DNA from: Mucilaginibacter polytrichastri | GTDB lineage: Bacteria; Bacteroidota; Bacteroidia; Sphingobacteriales; Sphingobacteriaceae | NCBI RefSeq assembly: GCF_001911425.1 | Contig: NZ_MPPL01000001.1 | Coordinates: 4,233,095-4,297,094, forward strand | Direction of reading: 5' to 3' | Length of the DNA stretch: 64,000 bases | Made by a program: the position numbers and the translations under genes | The notes under the pieces: model-generated | Databases searched by the model: none | What the model saw: only the letters and a program-made list of their open reading frames with translations | What the model was told of the DNA's origin: nothing | In this document: in pieces, positions 1-7,663 of the stretch | Numbering within the stretch: the stretch's first letter is position 1 | How the letters are laid out: the number at the start of each line of letters is the position of its first letter

Positions 1-127
1 TTGAAGCCTCTCAGATGGGCAAAACGTTTTTTATTCCGCCTTTTCTTCAGGTTTTCCACCGCCATTACTGACAACCTAATCTCCCTTTTTCATCTGCCTT
101 GCTAAGAACGCCGCACCCTTTCGGAAG
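1..127 (-). other. Leader of a leftward transcript running off the left edge
   Basis: Read on the minus strand, this follows a strong promoter (134-164) with the probable start point near 127. It begins with a hairpin (111-130: CCGC/GCGG stem around TTTC). It holds no convincing gene. A 21-codon basic reading frame from an ATG at 63-65 runs off the edge (begins MAVENLKKRR), but it has no good ribosome site and may be untranslated leader. Leader hairpins behind promoters of this strength are typical of rRNA operons in Bacteroidota. Whether a 16S gene lies beyond the edge cannot be seen. Confidence 0.35.
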
Positions 128-133
128 CGGATG

Positions 134-164
134 CAAAGATGAGAATCTTTATCGTTTTCTACAA
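134..164 (-). promoter_or_regulatory. Strong rRNA-type promoter, leftward
   Basis: On the minus strand a TTG at 162-164 is followed after exactly 20 nt by CATCTTTG at 134-141. This is one base off the Bacteroidota TAnnTTTG -7 element, at the preferred -33/-7 spacing. Upstream (about 165-215) lie repeated A-tracts of the kind that act as UP elements. The stretch from 200 to 385 shows nothing else I can name; a 69-codon plus-strand frame there is pyrimidine-rich and reads the promoter in antisense, so it is not taken as a gene. Confidence 0.6.
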
Positions 165-385
165 GTTTTATTTAAACTTTTCTCAAACTCTTTTTCTCTC
201 TTTACTTCTTCAATGAACGCCCCACTATATCAATTGCGGGCTTCAAATGTACATTGTTTTATGGATTTTGCCCAAACAAATTTTCTATTTTTTTGTAAAC
301 GGCTGTAAGTGCCTGTTAATTAGCAGCTATGAAACTGCATTAATTTCATAGTCAATCCTCGCAACCTGCCATCCACAGTAATTAG

Positions 386-393
386 TATCTTTG
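386..393 (+). promoter_or_regulatory. -7 element TATCTTTG of the RsmF-like gene
   Basis: A perfect TAnnTTTG element ends only 2 nt before the first ATG (396) and 8 nt before the second in-frame ATG (402). A start point about 5-8 nt downstream would make the mRNA leaderless or nearly so, and favours the ATG at 402 as the real start. Confidence 0.5.
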
Positions 394-395
394 AA

Positions 396-1802
396 ATGTA
401 TATGGATAACCTGCATTTCCCCGAAAATTTTTTGGATGACCTGGCACATGCGCCCGGTTTTGATCGCGAAAACTTTGTAAAAGCGCATGAATTAGCTCCC
501 GCGCCTACTTCAGTTCGCATCAACCCGAATAAAAAAACAGCATTTATTAATGCACAACCTGTACCCTGGTGCAAGGGTGCTTACTACCTGGCAGAGCGGC
601 CGTCATTTACTTTCGACCCATTATTCCATGCGGGTAGTTATTATGTGCAGGAGGCTTCGTCTATGTTTATAGATACAATCGTTCGTCAAATAAGGGAAAC
701 TGCCGAAGAAGAAGCCTTTAAAATTCTGGATCTGTGTGCTGCACCTGGAGGAAAAAGCACATTACTGGCATCGACCATGCAGGAAGACGACCTTTTGGTG
801 GCCAATGAAATTATCAAAACCCGCGTACCGGTACTTACCGATAATTTAACACGCTGGGGAAATACCAATACCATTGTTACTAATAACGATGCTAAAGATT
901 TTGCGCGCCTGCCCGGTTTTTTTGACGTGATACTGGTTGATGCGCCATGCTCGGGTTCGGGCATGTTTCGTAAAGACCCGGCGGCGATGGACGAATGGTC
1001 TGAAGGGAATGTTAAACTTTGCCACCAACGGCAGGAGCGCATACTTGCAGATGTATACCCGGCATTAAAAGAAAACGGATACCTTATATATAGTACCTGT
1101 TCTTATTCGGCAGAAGAAAATGAAAATATACTCGACTGGCTTTGCGAAACCTTTGGCATGGAAAGCGTACGTATTAATATAGATAGCGATTGGGGGATTG
1201 TAGAAACTCAATCTACCAAAAACAAAGCCTGGGGTTACCGCTTTTATCCGGATAAAGTAAAGGGTGAAGGTTTGTTTGCATCATGCCTTATTAAACGAGA
1301 GGAAACACCAAGAGCATCAACCCATAAAAACAAGTTCCAGAAATTGAACTTCAAAGAAATTGACCCGTTAAGGCCATATGTAAACGAGAGCGAGAAATAT
1401 CACTTTTTTAAAGTGGCAGAAGATTGGCTGGTAATAGCCGATATACACCGCGATAGTATGCTGGCCTTGCAGGACAAACTGTATATTAAAAAATCGGGCG
1501 TGCGGATTGGTAAGCTGGCCGGCCGAGATCTGATCCCCGACCATGAACTTGCTTTAAGCCTTATCATTAATAAAGAAGAATTTCAGGAAACAGAGTTGAC
1601 GGAAGACCAAGCTATCGCTTATTTACGCCGGGACAATATCGATATAGAGATCAACCAAAAAGGATGGAGTTTGATGACTTTTAAAGGAAAGGCTTTAGGC
1701 TGGGCAAAATTATTGCCGAATAGGATTAATAATTACTATCCGAAAGAGCTCCGCATCATGTCTACTTTAGAAGCAAGAGACAAGAAACAGGAAACAAGAT
1801 AA
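396..1802 (+). CDS. RsmF/RsmB-type rRNA (cytosine-C5) methyltransferase
   Basis: Predicted SAM-dependent enzyme making 5-methylcytosine in rRNA (NOL1/NOP2/Sun family). The glycine-rich SAM loop LDLCAAPGGKS is near residues 110-120. The two family cysteines are seen: C185 in DAPCSGSG and C235 in STCSYS, one forming the covalent adduct and the other releasing it. After about residue 290 there is a PUA-like RNA-binding region, as in RsmF. The length, 468 aa, fits RsmF-like proteins. The start may be ATG 396 or ATG 402; the promoter position favours 402. The last ten residues (EARDKKQETR) are encoded by a dispersed purine-rich repeat also seen at 13.5 and 32.2 kb, so the tail is probably not functional. 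Family assignment is firm; the exact target cytosine is unknown. Confidence 0.9.
   Translation: MYMDNLHFPENFLDDLAHAPGFDRENFVKAHELAPAPTSVRINPNKKTAFINAQPVPWCKGAYYLAERPSFTFDPLFHAGSYYVQEASSMFIDTIVRQIRETAEEEAFKILDLCAAPGGKSTLLASTMQEDDLLVANEIIKTRVPVLTDNLTRWGNTNTIVTNNDAKDFARLPGFFDVILVDAPCSGSGMFRKDPAAMDEWSEGNVKLCHQRQERILADVYPALKENGYLIYSTCSYSAEENENILDWLCETFGMESVRINIDSDWGIVETQSTKNKAWGYRFYPDKVKGEGLFASCLIKREETPRASTHKNKFQKLNFKEIDPLRPYVNESEKYHFFKVAEDWLVIADIHRDSMLALQDKLYIKKSGVRIGKLAGRDLIPDHELALSLIINKEEFQETELTEDQAIAYLRRDNIDIEINQKGWSLMTFKGKALGWAKLLPNRINNYYPKELRIMSTLEARDKKQETR
1771..1800 (+). repeat. Purine-rich dispersed repeat, copy 1 (inside the CDS end)
   Basis: The CAAGAGACAAGAAACA-like string is shared with 32193-32221 and, less closely, with 13499-13530. 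Here it encodes the C-terminal tail of the methyltransferase and supplies sequence up to the stop codon. Confidence 0.5.
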
Positions 1803-1840
1803 GAAGCCTCGCCCCAGCTCTCTCCTCTGGAGGGAAAGTT
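1803..1840. repeat. GC-rich palindromic element at the stop codon
   Basis: It starts directly after the methyltransferase TAA with GAAGCCTCGCCCCAG and continues into a CTCC/GGAG hairpin. It belongs to the same loose family as the elements at 28147-28180, 32356-32404 and 33890-33990, all of which sit at stop codons. Confidence 0.5.
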
Positions 1841-2451
1841 TATTGAATATTAATATGGTTCCCTTTTAAACAATCATTTAAAGTTTTGTAAATCTTATAA
1901 TCGGTAAAATCATAATTTAAAATGCACTTACTCTTTATAAGGTTTCTTCCTTTACTGTCCTGAAGCCTATAAAACTTTCTGATTTGCTTAAATTGTGAAT
2001 TATAATAATAGGTTATAGTTTCATGTGCAGCATCGTCATCAGTGGTGCATTCGCTATTGAAGAAACCAGTTCTTCTTTCGAAAGAAAATAGTTTGCCATT
2101 GGCATCAAAATAATAGAGGTAATCGATATCCCAGTCGCCACTTTCGCTATACGGGCTTGCCAGCACCAAGGTAGTATGATTTACCGTATCAGTTATTAGA
2201 TTATAACTGTACTCAATATTATCAGGCCATTTTCCATTATTTACTTTAATAGCAATAGGCTTACCTTTAACTTTTGCCCAAACCATTATTTGTTTATTCC
2301 TAGATTTTACAGCATGGTTAAAGAACTTATCCATACTCGTCTTTTCATATTCTATAAATGTAATTGGCTTTAAATTTATAAATTGAGCATAGTCGTTAGA
2401 AGACGTGCTGGCAGTAAAATAGAGCAATAAGCAAAAGAAGATTTTCCGCAT
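1840..2451 (-). CDS. Secreted protein of unknown function
   Basis: 203 aa with a short N-terminal hydrophobic segment (residues 5-14) after MRK, consistent with a Sec signal peptide; no lipobox cysteine. The mature part is rich in beta-prone and aromatic residues (YYYNSQFKQIRKFYR near 150) and may be a small beta-sheet periplasmic domain. I do not recognise the family. The gene is clearly more AT-rich than its neighbours, suggesting an accessory gene. It runs against the preceding methyltransferase (convergent), separated by the GC-rich element. The start is the only ATG in front of the hydrophobic segment. Confidence 0.55.
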   Translation of the reverse strand: MRKIFFCLLLYFTASTSSNDYAQFINLKPITFIEYEKTSMDKFFNHAVKSRNKQIMVWAKVKGKPIAIKVNNGKWPDNIEYSYNLITDTVNHTTLVLASPYSESGDWDIDYLYYFDANGKLFSFERRTGFFNSECTTDDDAAHETITYYYNSQFKQIRKFYRLQDSKGRNLIKSKCILNYDFTDYKIYKTLNDCLKGNHINIQ

Positions 2452-2544
2452 AAGTTATTCGAATTGACCACACTAATATATGAGTTCCTTAGTCTGAATA
2501 ACTAGCACAAAATTTTGATAATTCTTAGATTCTGTAAATTTCGA

Positions 2545-2910
2545 TTAATACTCTCCCGTACTCAACATTACCAACGTACAAGCCGACAATGTTTCAATCC
2601 CTTTCTCCCTTGCCATTCGGCGTAACTCTCCGTTTTCGGTGCCGGGGTTAAAGATGATCCGTTTGGGATTGGTGGCCAGTATGTAATCGTATAATGCAGG
2701 TTGGTTTTGCGGGCCAATATATAGTGTGATGGTATCTATATCGTTATGAATTGTTTCTGGCTTTTCTATTTCTACGCCGGCGGCTTCGCCGGGTTTAATG
2801 CCTACGTTAACTATAGTGTGTCCGGTGCGTACCAAACGGTTAGATGCCAGGTAAGCATAACGGCTTGGGTCGGGTGTTGCCCCTAATACTAATGTTTTTT
2901 TATCGGCCAT
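2545..2910 (-). CDS. CoA-binding domain protein (CoA_binding_2 family)
   Basis: 121 aa, a single Rossmann-like domain: the N-terminal VLGATPDPSRYAYLA segment, then VNVG..PGEAAG near 35-47, and a C-terminal RIIFNPGTENGELRRMAREKGI segment. These are features of the stand-alone CoA-binding proteins (YccU-like). Members bind CoA, and no reaction is known for this short type. A near-consensus -7 element (GATATTTG on the minus strand, about 2932-2939) lies roughly 25 nt upstream of the ATG. It stands alone, divergent from the sigma factor operon. Family assignment is strong; the cellular role is unknown. Confidence 0.8.
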   Translation of the reverse strand: MADKKTLVLGATPDPSRYAYLASNRLVRTGHTIVNVGIKPGEAAGVEIEKPETIHNDIDTITLYIGPQNQPALYDYILATNPKRIIFNPGTENGELRRMAREKGIETLSACTLVMLSTGEY

Positions 2911-3090
2911 AATATTAATACACTCAAATATCGCGCCGGACGATGAATAGCTTGTCTACAAGGTGTAAAACCATGTAACAGAAAAGGCTTAATTTAGGCT
3001 ATCAAAAATAATTTCAATTTATTTAAAATGTTATCAAACCCCAATCGTCTTCTCTATTAAACGAGATTACAATTGGTTACAACAGCCCTG

Positions 3091-3648
3091 ATGCCGGAAG
3101 ATAAAAACAGCCATACACTTAATACCATCAAAGCGTATGGTAATAGTTTGCTGGCTTTTATCCGCAGGCGGGTGAAGAACGATGCGGACGCCGAAGACAT
3201 TCTGCAGGATGTATGGTACCAGTTTAGTGCGGTGGTTAATGCCGAGCCGATAACACAAACAGGTGCATGGCTATATAAGGTAGCGCGGAATAAAATTACA
3301 GACAAGCACAAAAAGCGATCTGAATCATTATTGGACGATTTGTTTATTAGCGATGACGACAGCGACGAAGATGCAGACTACCGGGCTATATTATTAACAG
3401 AAGCCAATACGCCAGAGACAGAATATGTGCGCAACCTTTTTTGGGAGCAGTTATTTGTGGCACTGGATGAACTACCCGAAGAGCAAAAACAGGCTTTTGT
3501 ATGGAATGAACTGGATGATATACCATTTCAGGAAATGGCAGAGTTGACCGGTGTACCTGTACAAACCCTGGTATCGCGCAAGCGCTATGCAGTTTTACAC
3601 TTACGTAAGCGGTTGAAACAATTGTATGAAGACATTACAAAATATTAA
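3091..3648 (+). CDS. ECF-type RNA polymerase sigma factor
   Basis: About 185 aa from the ATG at 3091; an upstream in-frame TTG at 3073 is possible but less likely. Region 2 is seen as LLAFIRRRVKNDADAEDILQ near residues 16-45, and region 4 as LPEEQKQAF...IPFQEMAELTGVPVQTLVSRKR near 130-165. It directs RNA polymerase to a small regulon. It is the first gene of a rightward cluster with two small proteins (gaps of 11 and 22 bp). There is no FecR-type anti-sigma nearby, so the adjacent small membrane protein is the obvious candidate partner (inference). It is acidic in the linker, with a DDDSDED stretch around 90. Confidence 0.88.
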   Translation: MPEDKNSHTLNTIKAYGNSLLAFIRRRVKNDADAEDILQDVWYQFSAVVNAEPITQTGAWLYKVARNKITDKHKKRSESLLDDLFISDDDSDEDADYRAILLTEANTPETEYVRNLFWEQLFVALDELPEEQKQAFVWNELDDIPFQEMAELTGVPVQTLVSRKRYAVLHLRKRLKQLYEDITKY

Positions 3649-3659
3649 AAATTAAAAAA

Positions 3660-4067
3660 ATGAGAAAAGTATTTTATGAAGGACCACAACGGTTCATATT
3701 TATCCCGCTTTCCATAGCAGCATTTTTATCGCTCATTAGTTTGGTGGTGATGCAATTATGGAACCATTTACTGCCCGATATTTTGCACGTAGGGGCAATT
3801 ACCTTTTGGCAGGCCATGGGCATATTTGTTTTAAGCAAAATATTATTTGGCATTGGTGGCAAAGGTGGCGGCGGTTTTGGCCGTGGTGGCTCGCCCTGGA
3901 TGCGCAAGCGAATGGAAGAAAGGTTAAAAACTATGAGCCCCGAAGAGCGCGAACGTTTTAAAGAACAAATGAAAAACCGGATGTGCGGCCCGGGTGGCAG
4001 ACGCGGTTGGGGAAGATACAACTGGGACGACAATACGACTACCGAAACAACAACCCCAAATGCTTAA
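3660..4067 (+). CDS. Small membrane protein, Gly-rich linker, charged tail
   Basis: 135 aa. Two hydrophobic segments (about residues 12-33 and 41-64) form a likely helical hairpin. A glycine-rich linker (GGKGGGGFGRGG, about 67-79) leads to a highly charged helix WMRKRMEERLKTMSPEERERFKEQMKNRM and a Thr-rich tail. The tail resembles that of periplasmic helical sensor proteins only in composition. It lies 11 bp behind the ECF sigma gene, with an A-rich ribosome-site region. Inference: it could be a membrane partner or target of that sigma factor. I do not recognise a named family. Confidence 0.7.
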   Translation: MRKVFYEGPQRFIFIPLSIAAFLSLISLVVMQLWNHLLPDILHVGAITFWQAMGIFVLSKILFGIGGKGGGGFGRGGSPWMRKRMEERLKTMSPEERERFKEQMKNRMCGPGGRRGWGRYNWDDNTTTETTTPNA

Positions 4068-4089
4068 TTAATATTGATTAGAGTACGAT

Positions 4090-4305
4090 ATGGATATTTT
4101 AGTTTTTAAAACAAGTGTTACGCAAGCACAACAAGTTAGTAAGGTAAAAACCTTACTAACTTCTATCCCGGCTGTTATTAAATGGAATTTTGATCTGGAT
4201 GATCCTGATAATATTCTTCGGGTAATTGCCGATCAGCTATCGCCGCGACAGGTAGAATCTGTTTTGCAAACTGCAGGCTTTAGCTGCCAGGAACTGGATG
4301 ACTAA
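4090..4305 (+). CDS. HMA-like small protein lacking metal-binding cysteines
   Basis: 71 aa with predicted beta-alpha-beta-beta-alpha-beta order (ILVFKTSV; a helix to about 27; VIKWNFDL; ILRVIAD; a helix; FSCQEL), as in ferredoxin-like heavy-metal-associated domains. The CxxC metal site is absent; the only Cys is near the end. Metal binding is therefore doubtful. It is the last gene of the sigma-factor cluster. Its TAA overlaps the stop codon of the convergent EVE gene (4302-4305). Confidence 0.65.
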   Translation: MDILVFKTSVTQAQQVSKVKTLLTSIPAVIKWNFDLDDPDNILRVIADQLSPRQVESVLQTAGFSCQELDD

Positions 4306-4748
4306 ACTTTGGTACTATTATCTGTACCCAGCATCCGGTAACTAATCAGCTCGAAATCGGCTTTTTCAATTTCGAAAAAGCCAAAACGGAATGGATATCC
4401 CCAGGACTGCTTATTCGTGATAAAATCGAGATTGGGGATAAGCGGTGCTATCGGTACCTCAACACAGTCATAGAATTTTATATTTCTTCTGAAAGGAATA
4501 AAACTATCAGACATGGCATGCTGATAAATATGCTGATCTACCACTTGCCCAATGGCTGTAAATGCCTGAAGCTTTGCATCTCCTTCCATAGAGAGTTTGG
4601 ACGAATAAATAAGGATATAATCATTGGGACTCATTCTTTTAAGCGGGGCCTCCTTGCCGTGATTAATTTGAATAAAGCCACCGGCAACAGCACGCATCGC
4701 ATGATCTTTAGATACAACGGTTATCCAATATTTTTGGACACGTTCCAT
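4302..4748 (-). CDS. EVE domain protein (UPF0310, PUA-like fold)
   Basis: 148 aa, covering the whole family length. It opens with YWITVVSKDHAMRAVAGGF followed by the HGKEAPLKRM segment and NDYILIYSS, the typical EVE N-terminal pattern. The fold is related to PUA/YTH domains that read modified bases, and stand-alone members are thought to bind modified nucleic acids. It is translationally coupled to the DinB gene upstream: the DinB stop and EVE start share base 4748. The operon FAD enzyme-DinB-EVE is transcribed leftward. Confidence 0.85.
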   Translation of the reverse strand: MERVQKYWITVVSKDHAMRAVAGGFIQINHGKEAPLKRMSPNDYILIYSSKLSMEGDAKLQAFTAIGQVVDQHIYQHAMSDSFIPFRRNIKFYDCVEVPIAPLIPNLDFITNKQSWGYPFRFGFFEIEKADFELISYRMLGTDNSTKV

Positions 4749-5230
4749 TATCCGTTAATGATTTTAGTTAGGATAGCGATTTGCCCTGCGTGATAAACCT
4801 GATGCTGGATAAATCCATCAACTAATTCCGCATGAGTGGTAACGGGTTCGCCGCCACGCTCATCGTTAATGGGTTCGTCCCATTGGTCGGCAGGGAGGTT
4901 ACGGATTGCTTTTACCAGGTTTACGTTAACCAGTTTCAGGTCCGAGATCCAAAGTTTCCAGGTTTCTTCATCGGGCTTTCCCGGAGGAGGCCAGTCGCCG
5001 CTTACTGGTAGTCCCGCTGTTTTACCGTTTAGACGATCAAGCACTTCTTCTGTCCAACTGAACATGTGGAGTACTATTTCTGCAATGTTGTGAGCGGCGC
5101 TGCTTGGCTTTTCGAAAGCAGTTTCGAAGGTTACATTTTCAATAATTGTATAAATAGGCTTACCATACCAGGGCTGGCCATATAATATATTATCCAGTTT
5201 TTTTTCTAAAAGCTCGGCAGTGGTGCTCAT
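4748..5230 (-). CDS. DinB family protein
   Basis: 160 aa, predicted four-helix bundle. The metal-binding histidine triad can be placed at H55 (in IAEIVLHMFSW) and H143/H147 (in IQHQVYHAGQ), so a divalent metal site is probably intact. Many DinB-superfamily proteins are metal-dependent thiol S-transferases or have unknown roles. The gene lies between the FAD oxidoreductase (start/stop contact at 5230) and the EVE gene (4748), so all three are probably one mRNA. The substrate is unknown. Confidence 0.85.
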   Translation of the reverse strand: MSTTAELLEKKLDNILYGQPWYGKPIYTIIENVTFETAFEKPSSAAHNIAEIVLHMFSWTEEVLDRLNGKTAGLPVSGDWPPPGKPDEETWKLWISDLKLVNVNLVKAIRNLPADQWDEPINDERGGEPVTTHAELVDGFIQHQVYHAGQIAILTKIING

Positions 5231-6780
5231 TAGTTTAAAAATTTAAATGCCGCATCGGCACAGTTAATCCCATCTATCGCAGCAGAAATAATGCCACCGG
5301 CATAACCCGCGCCCTCGCCGCATGGAAATAAACCGGCAACCTGCGGGTGCTGCAAAGTCTCCTTATCGCGCGGAACTTTTACCGGGGATGAGGTGCGCGA
5401 CTCTACCCCTACCAATATGGCCTCGTTAGTATAGTAGCCTTTCATTTTTTTACCAAAAACCGGCAAAGCTTTTTGTAATCGCTGATGAATCCAGTCGGGC
5501 AGTACATTTTTAAGGTCTACGCTTTTGCAGCCCGGCAGGTAAGAGTTTGTGGGCAAATCTACAGAAACCCGGCCTTCCACAAAATCGATCATCCGCTGCG
5601 CGGGGGCAACCAAATTACCACCGCCGGCTACAAAAGCTAATTGCTCTATCTGGTGCTGGAAATTTAGCAATCTAAAAGGATCATCATTCCTGCCCGGTAC
5701 ATCTTCCAGATTAACCTGGACTACTGTACCCGAATTAGCAAAGGGATTATTTCGTTTGGATGGGCTCCAACCGTTAACCACAATCTCGTTATGGTCTGTT
5801 GCGCAAGGCGCGATAATACCGCCGGGGCACATACAGAATGAGAATACACCACGGTCATCCACCTGTTCTACCAAACTATAATAAGATGGCGGCAGGTACT
5901 CGCCTCTAACTTCACAATGATATTGCGCCTGGTCTATAATTTCCTGCGGATGTTCTATGCGGACCCCCAATGCAAATGCTTTAGCTTCTATTAATATATT
6001 TTGACGGTGCAGCATCTCGAACACATCGCGAGCTGAGTGTCCTGTTGCCAGGATCACAGCTTTGGCTTCCAGTTTTTCGCCCGATGATAATTCAACACCT
6101 TCTATTTTATCAAAGTTTACCAACAGGTTAACCACTTTTGCATCAAACCTAACTTCGCCACCGGCATTCTCTATGGTTTCGCGCATGGCGGTGATGATTT
6201 GCGGTAGTTTGTTTGTGCCGATGTGCGGGCGGGCATCTACCAAAATATCTTCGGTAGCGCCGTGGTCTGTAAATACTTTAAGTACTTCGTTAACGTCACC
6301 TCGTTTGGTCGAGCGGGTGTAGAGTTTACCGTCCGAATAAGTGCCTGCACCACCTTCGCCAAAGCAATAATTAGAGTCGGGGTTAACCAGGCCTTGTTTA
6401 TTAATGTTGGCTAAATCGCGGCGGCGTTGTTTTACATCTTTACCACGTTCCAGCACAATGGGTTTCATGCCTTGCTTTATACACTGCAGGGCAGCAAATA
6501 ATCCGGCCGGGCCCGCACCTATAATTATAACCGGGCGGGCATTTTTAACATTAGGATAATTAACTACCTGGTGCTGCTGCGGCACAGGCTCATTGATATA
6601 AGCACGAACCTGCATACGGTAAACCACCTTACGGCCACGCGCATCGATAGATCGTTTTAATATTTTAATCCCGGTGATTTGTTGTGCCGATGTTTTTAAC
6701 GCCGTTGCTGCAATCAGCTTTAGTGCCTCTATATCTTCATGTTGTTCTGGCGAACAAACGATCTCGGTTTCTTTAATCAT
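5230..6780 (-). CDS. FAD-dependent oxidoreductase (COG2509-type flavoprotein)
   Basis: 516 aa. An N-terminal domain (1-75) precedes a dinucleotide-binding motif VIIIGAGPAG (residues 84-93) that ends in an acidic VLERG. The FAD-binding C-terminal segment CGEGAGYAGGIISAAIDG lies near 485-505. A middle segment with SYYSLVEQVDDRGVFSFCMCPGG is typical of the uncharacterised dehydrogenases found in most Bacteroidota. It is the first gene of the operon with DinB and EVE; the stop and the next start share base 5230. A TAGCTTTG -7 element and a leader hairpin lie upstream. Substrate not known. Confidence 0.85.
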   Translation of the reverse strand: MIKETEIVCSPEQHEDIEALKLIAATALKTSAQQITGIKILKRSIDARGRKVVYRMQVRAYINEPVPQQHQVVNYPNVKNARPVIIIGAGPAGLFAALQCIKQGMKPIVLERGKDVKQRRRDLANINKQGLVNPDSNYCFGEGGAGTYSDGKLYTRSTKRGDVNEVLKVFTDHGATEDILVDARPHIGTNKLPQIITAMRETIENAGGEVRFDAKVVNLLVNFDKIEGVELSSGEKLEAKAVILATGHSARDVFEMLHRQNILIEAKAFALGVRIEHPQEIIDQAQYHCEVRGEYLPPSYYSLVEQVDDRGVFSFCMCPGGIIAPCATDHNEIVVNGWSPSKRNNPFANSGTVVQVNLEDVPGRNDDPFRLLNFQHQIEQLAFVAGGGNLVAPAQRMIDFVEGRVSVDLPTNSYLPGCKSVDLKNVLPDWIHQRLQKALPVFGKKMKGYYTNEAILVGVESRTSSPVKVPRDKETLQHPQVAGLFPCGEGAGYAGGIISAAIDGINCADAAFKFLN

Positions 6781-6790
6781 AATGCTATTG

Positions 6791-6821
6791 CCGGGTTTTT
6801 ATCCCGGATGATGCAAAGCTA
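6791..6821 (-). promoter_or_regulatory. Promoter and leader hairpin of the FAD oxidoreductase operon
   Basis: On the minus strand a TAGCTTTG -7 element (6814-6821) matches TAnnTTTG. Between it and the ATG at 6780 lies a CCGGGATAAAAACCCGG hairpin (6791-6807) in the 5' leader. No clear -33 TTG is seen. The remaining 6822-6984 contains GTACGG direct repeats (6862-6891 region) ahead of the next sigma gene. Confidence 0.5.
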
Positions 6822-6984
6822 AGCAAAATCATATTTATTGGACACAGAAAGTGTTCGGGCATGTACGCTTACTGTACGGTAACGTACGGTTTGGATTGTC
6901 ATATCAAAATAAAACAACTGTATATCAATAACTTATACAGTTGGTGCCATAATTGGCATAGGGTATACATCAAACGAACAAGTC

Positions 6985-7536
6985 ATGATCGCAGAAAATA
7001 GTTTACTAAGAATTTGGGAAGGTTGCAAAGTTAACGACCGTAAACAACAAGAATTATTATATAAAGTGTTAGCTCCCAAAATGCTTGCCGTATGCATGCG
7101 CTACACCACCGACCGCGATGAAGCACAAGATGTTTTACAGGAAGGCTTTATCAAGATCTTTAAAAATCTGCAAAACTATAGAGGCGAAGGCAGCCTAGAA
7201 GGATGGATCCGCAGGATAATGACACATACCGCTATATCCCGTTATCGCAAACTAAAACCAATGCTGTTGAGCGAAGAAATTTCTGAAAACAGCGTGCCCT
7301 GCTATTCAACCAATCAGAATAATAAAATGGAAGCGCAGGAACTGATGAACATTATTCAGCAGTTACCCGGCAATTACCGTTCTGTATTTAACCTGTATGC
7401 TATTGAAGGCTATAGCCACCAGGAAATAGGCACCATGCTGGGTATTACAGAACTATTATCGCGCACTACCCTGCACCGTGCCCGTGGTATTTTGAAAAAG
7501 AAAGTTTTGCAGTTGGAGGCTTATCAGGCTAATTGA
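6985..7536 (+). CDS. ECF-type RNA polymerase sigma factor
   Basis: 183 aa. Region 2 is in YKVLAPKMLAVCMRYTTDRDEAQDVLQEGFIKIF (about 27-60) and region 4 in QLPGNYRSVFNLYAIEGYSHQEIGTMLGI (about 122-150). The recognition part reads GITELLSRTTLHRARG, where relatives usually have a GxSEGTSKSQLxRAR-type helix, so the DNA-contact residues differ. No FecR anti-sigma or SusC partner is adjacent and the gene stands alone. Class is certain, targets unknown. Upstream GTACGG repeats could be a control site (inference). Confidence 0.88.
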   Translation: MIAENSLLRIWEGCKVNDRKQQELLYKVLAPKMLAVCMRYTTDRDEAQDVLQEGFIKIFKNLQNYRGEGSLEGWIRRIMTHTAISRYRKLKPMLLSEEISENSVPCYSTNQNNKMEAQELMNIIQQLPGNYRSVFNLYAIEGYSHQEIGTMLGITELLSRTTLHRARGILKKKVLQLEAYQAN

Positions 7537-7583
7537 TTGTGATATTATTTCGAATTAATTGCCGGTTAGCACAAGTAGCTTTC

Positions 7584-7620
7584 TTAAATGGACACGAGCG
7601 CGCTCGCGCCAGCACTGGGA
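7584..7620 (+). repeat. REP-like palindrome, left outer copy
   Basis: It reads CTTAAATGGACACGAGCG then CGCTCGCGCCAGCACTGGG. The 37 nt match, in inverted orientation, the 40 nt at 9041-9080 except that a 3-nt GCA loop is missing here. The two copies bracket the AT-rich islet with two unrecognised genes. Confidence 0.8.
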
Positions 7621-7663
7621 GAAATAATATTGAAAATCGTCTTTCCCTTTTTAATAGACACAT

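Noticed and set aside
99..308. 69-codon plus-strand frame at the left edge
   Set aside because: It reads the leftward promoter and A-tracts in antisense; no ribosome site or domain.
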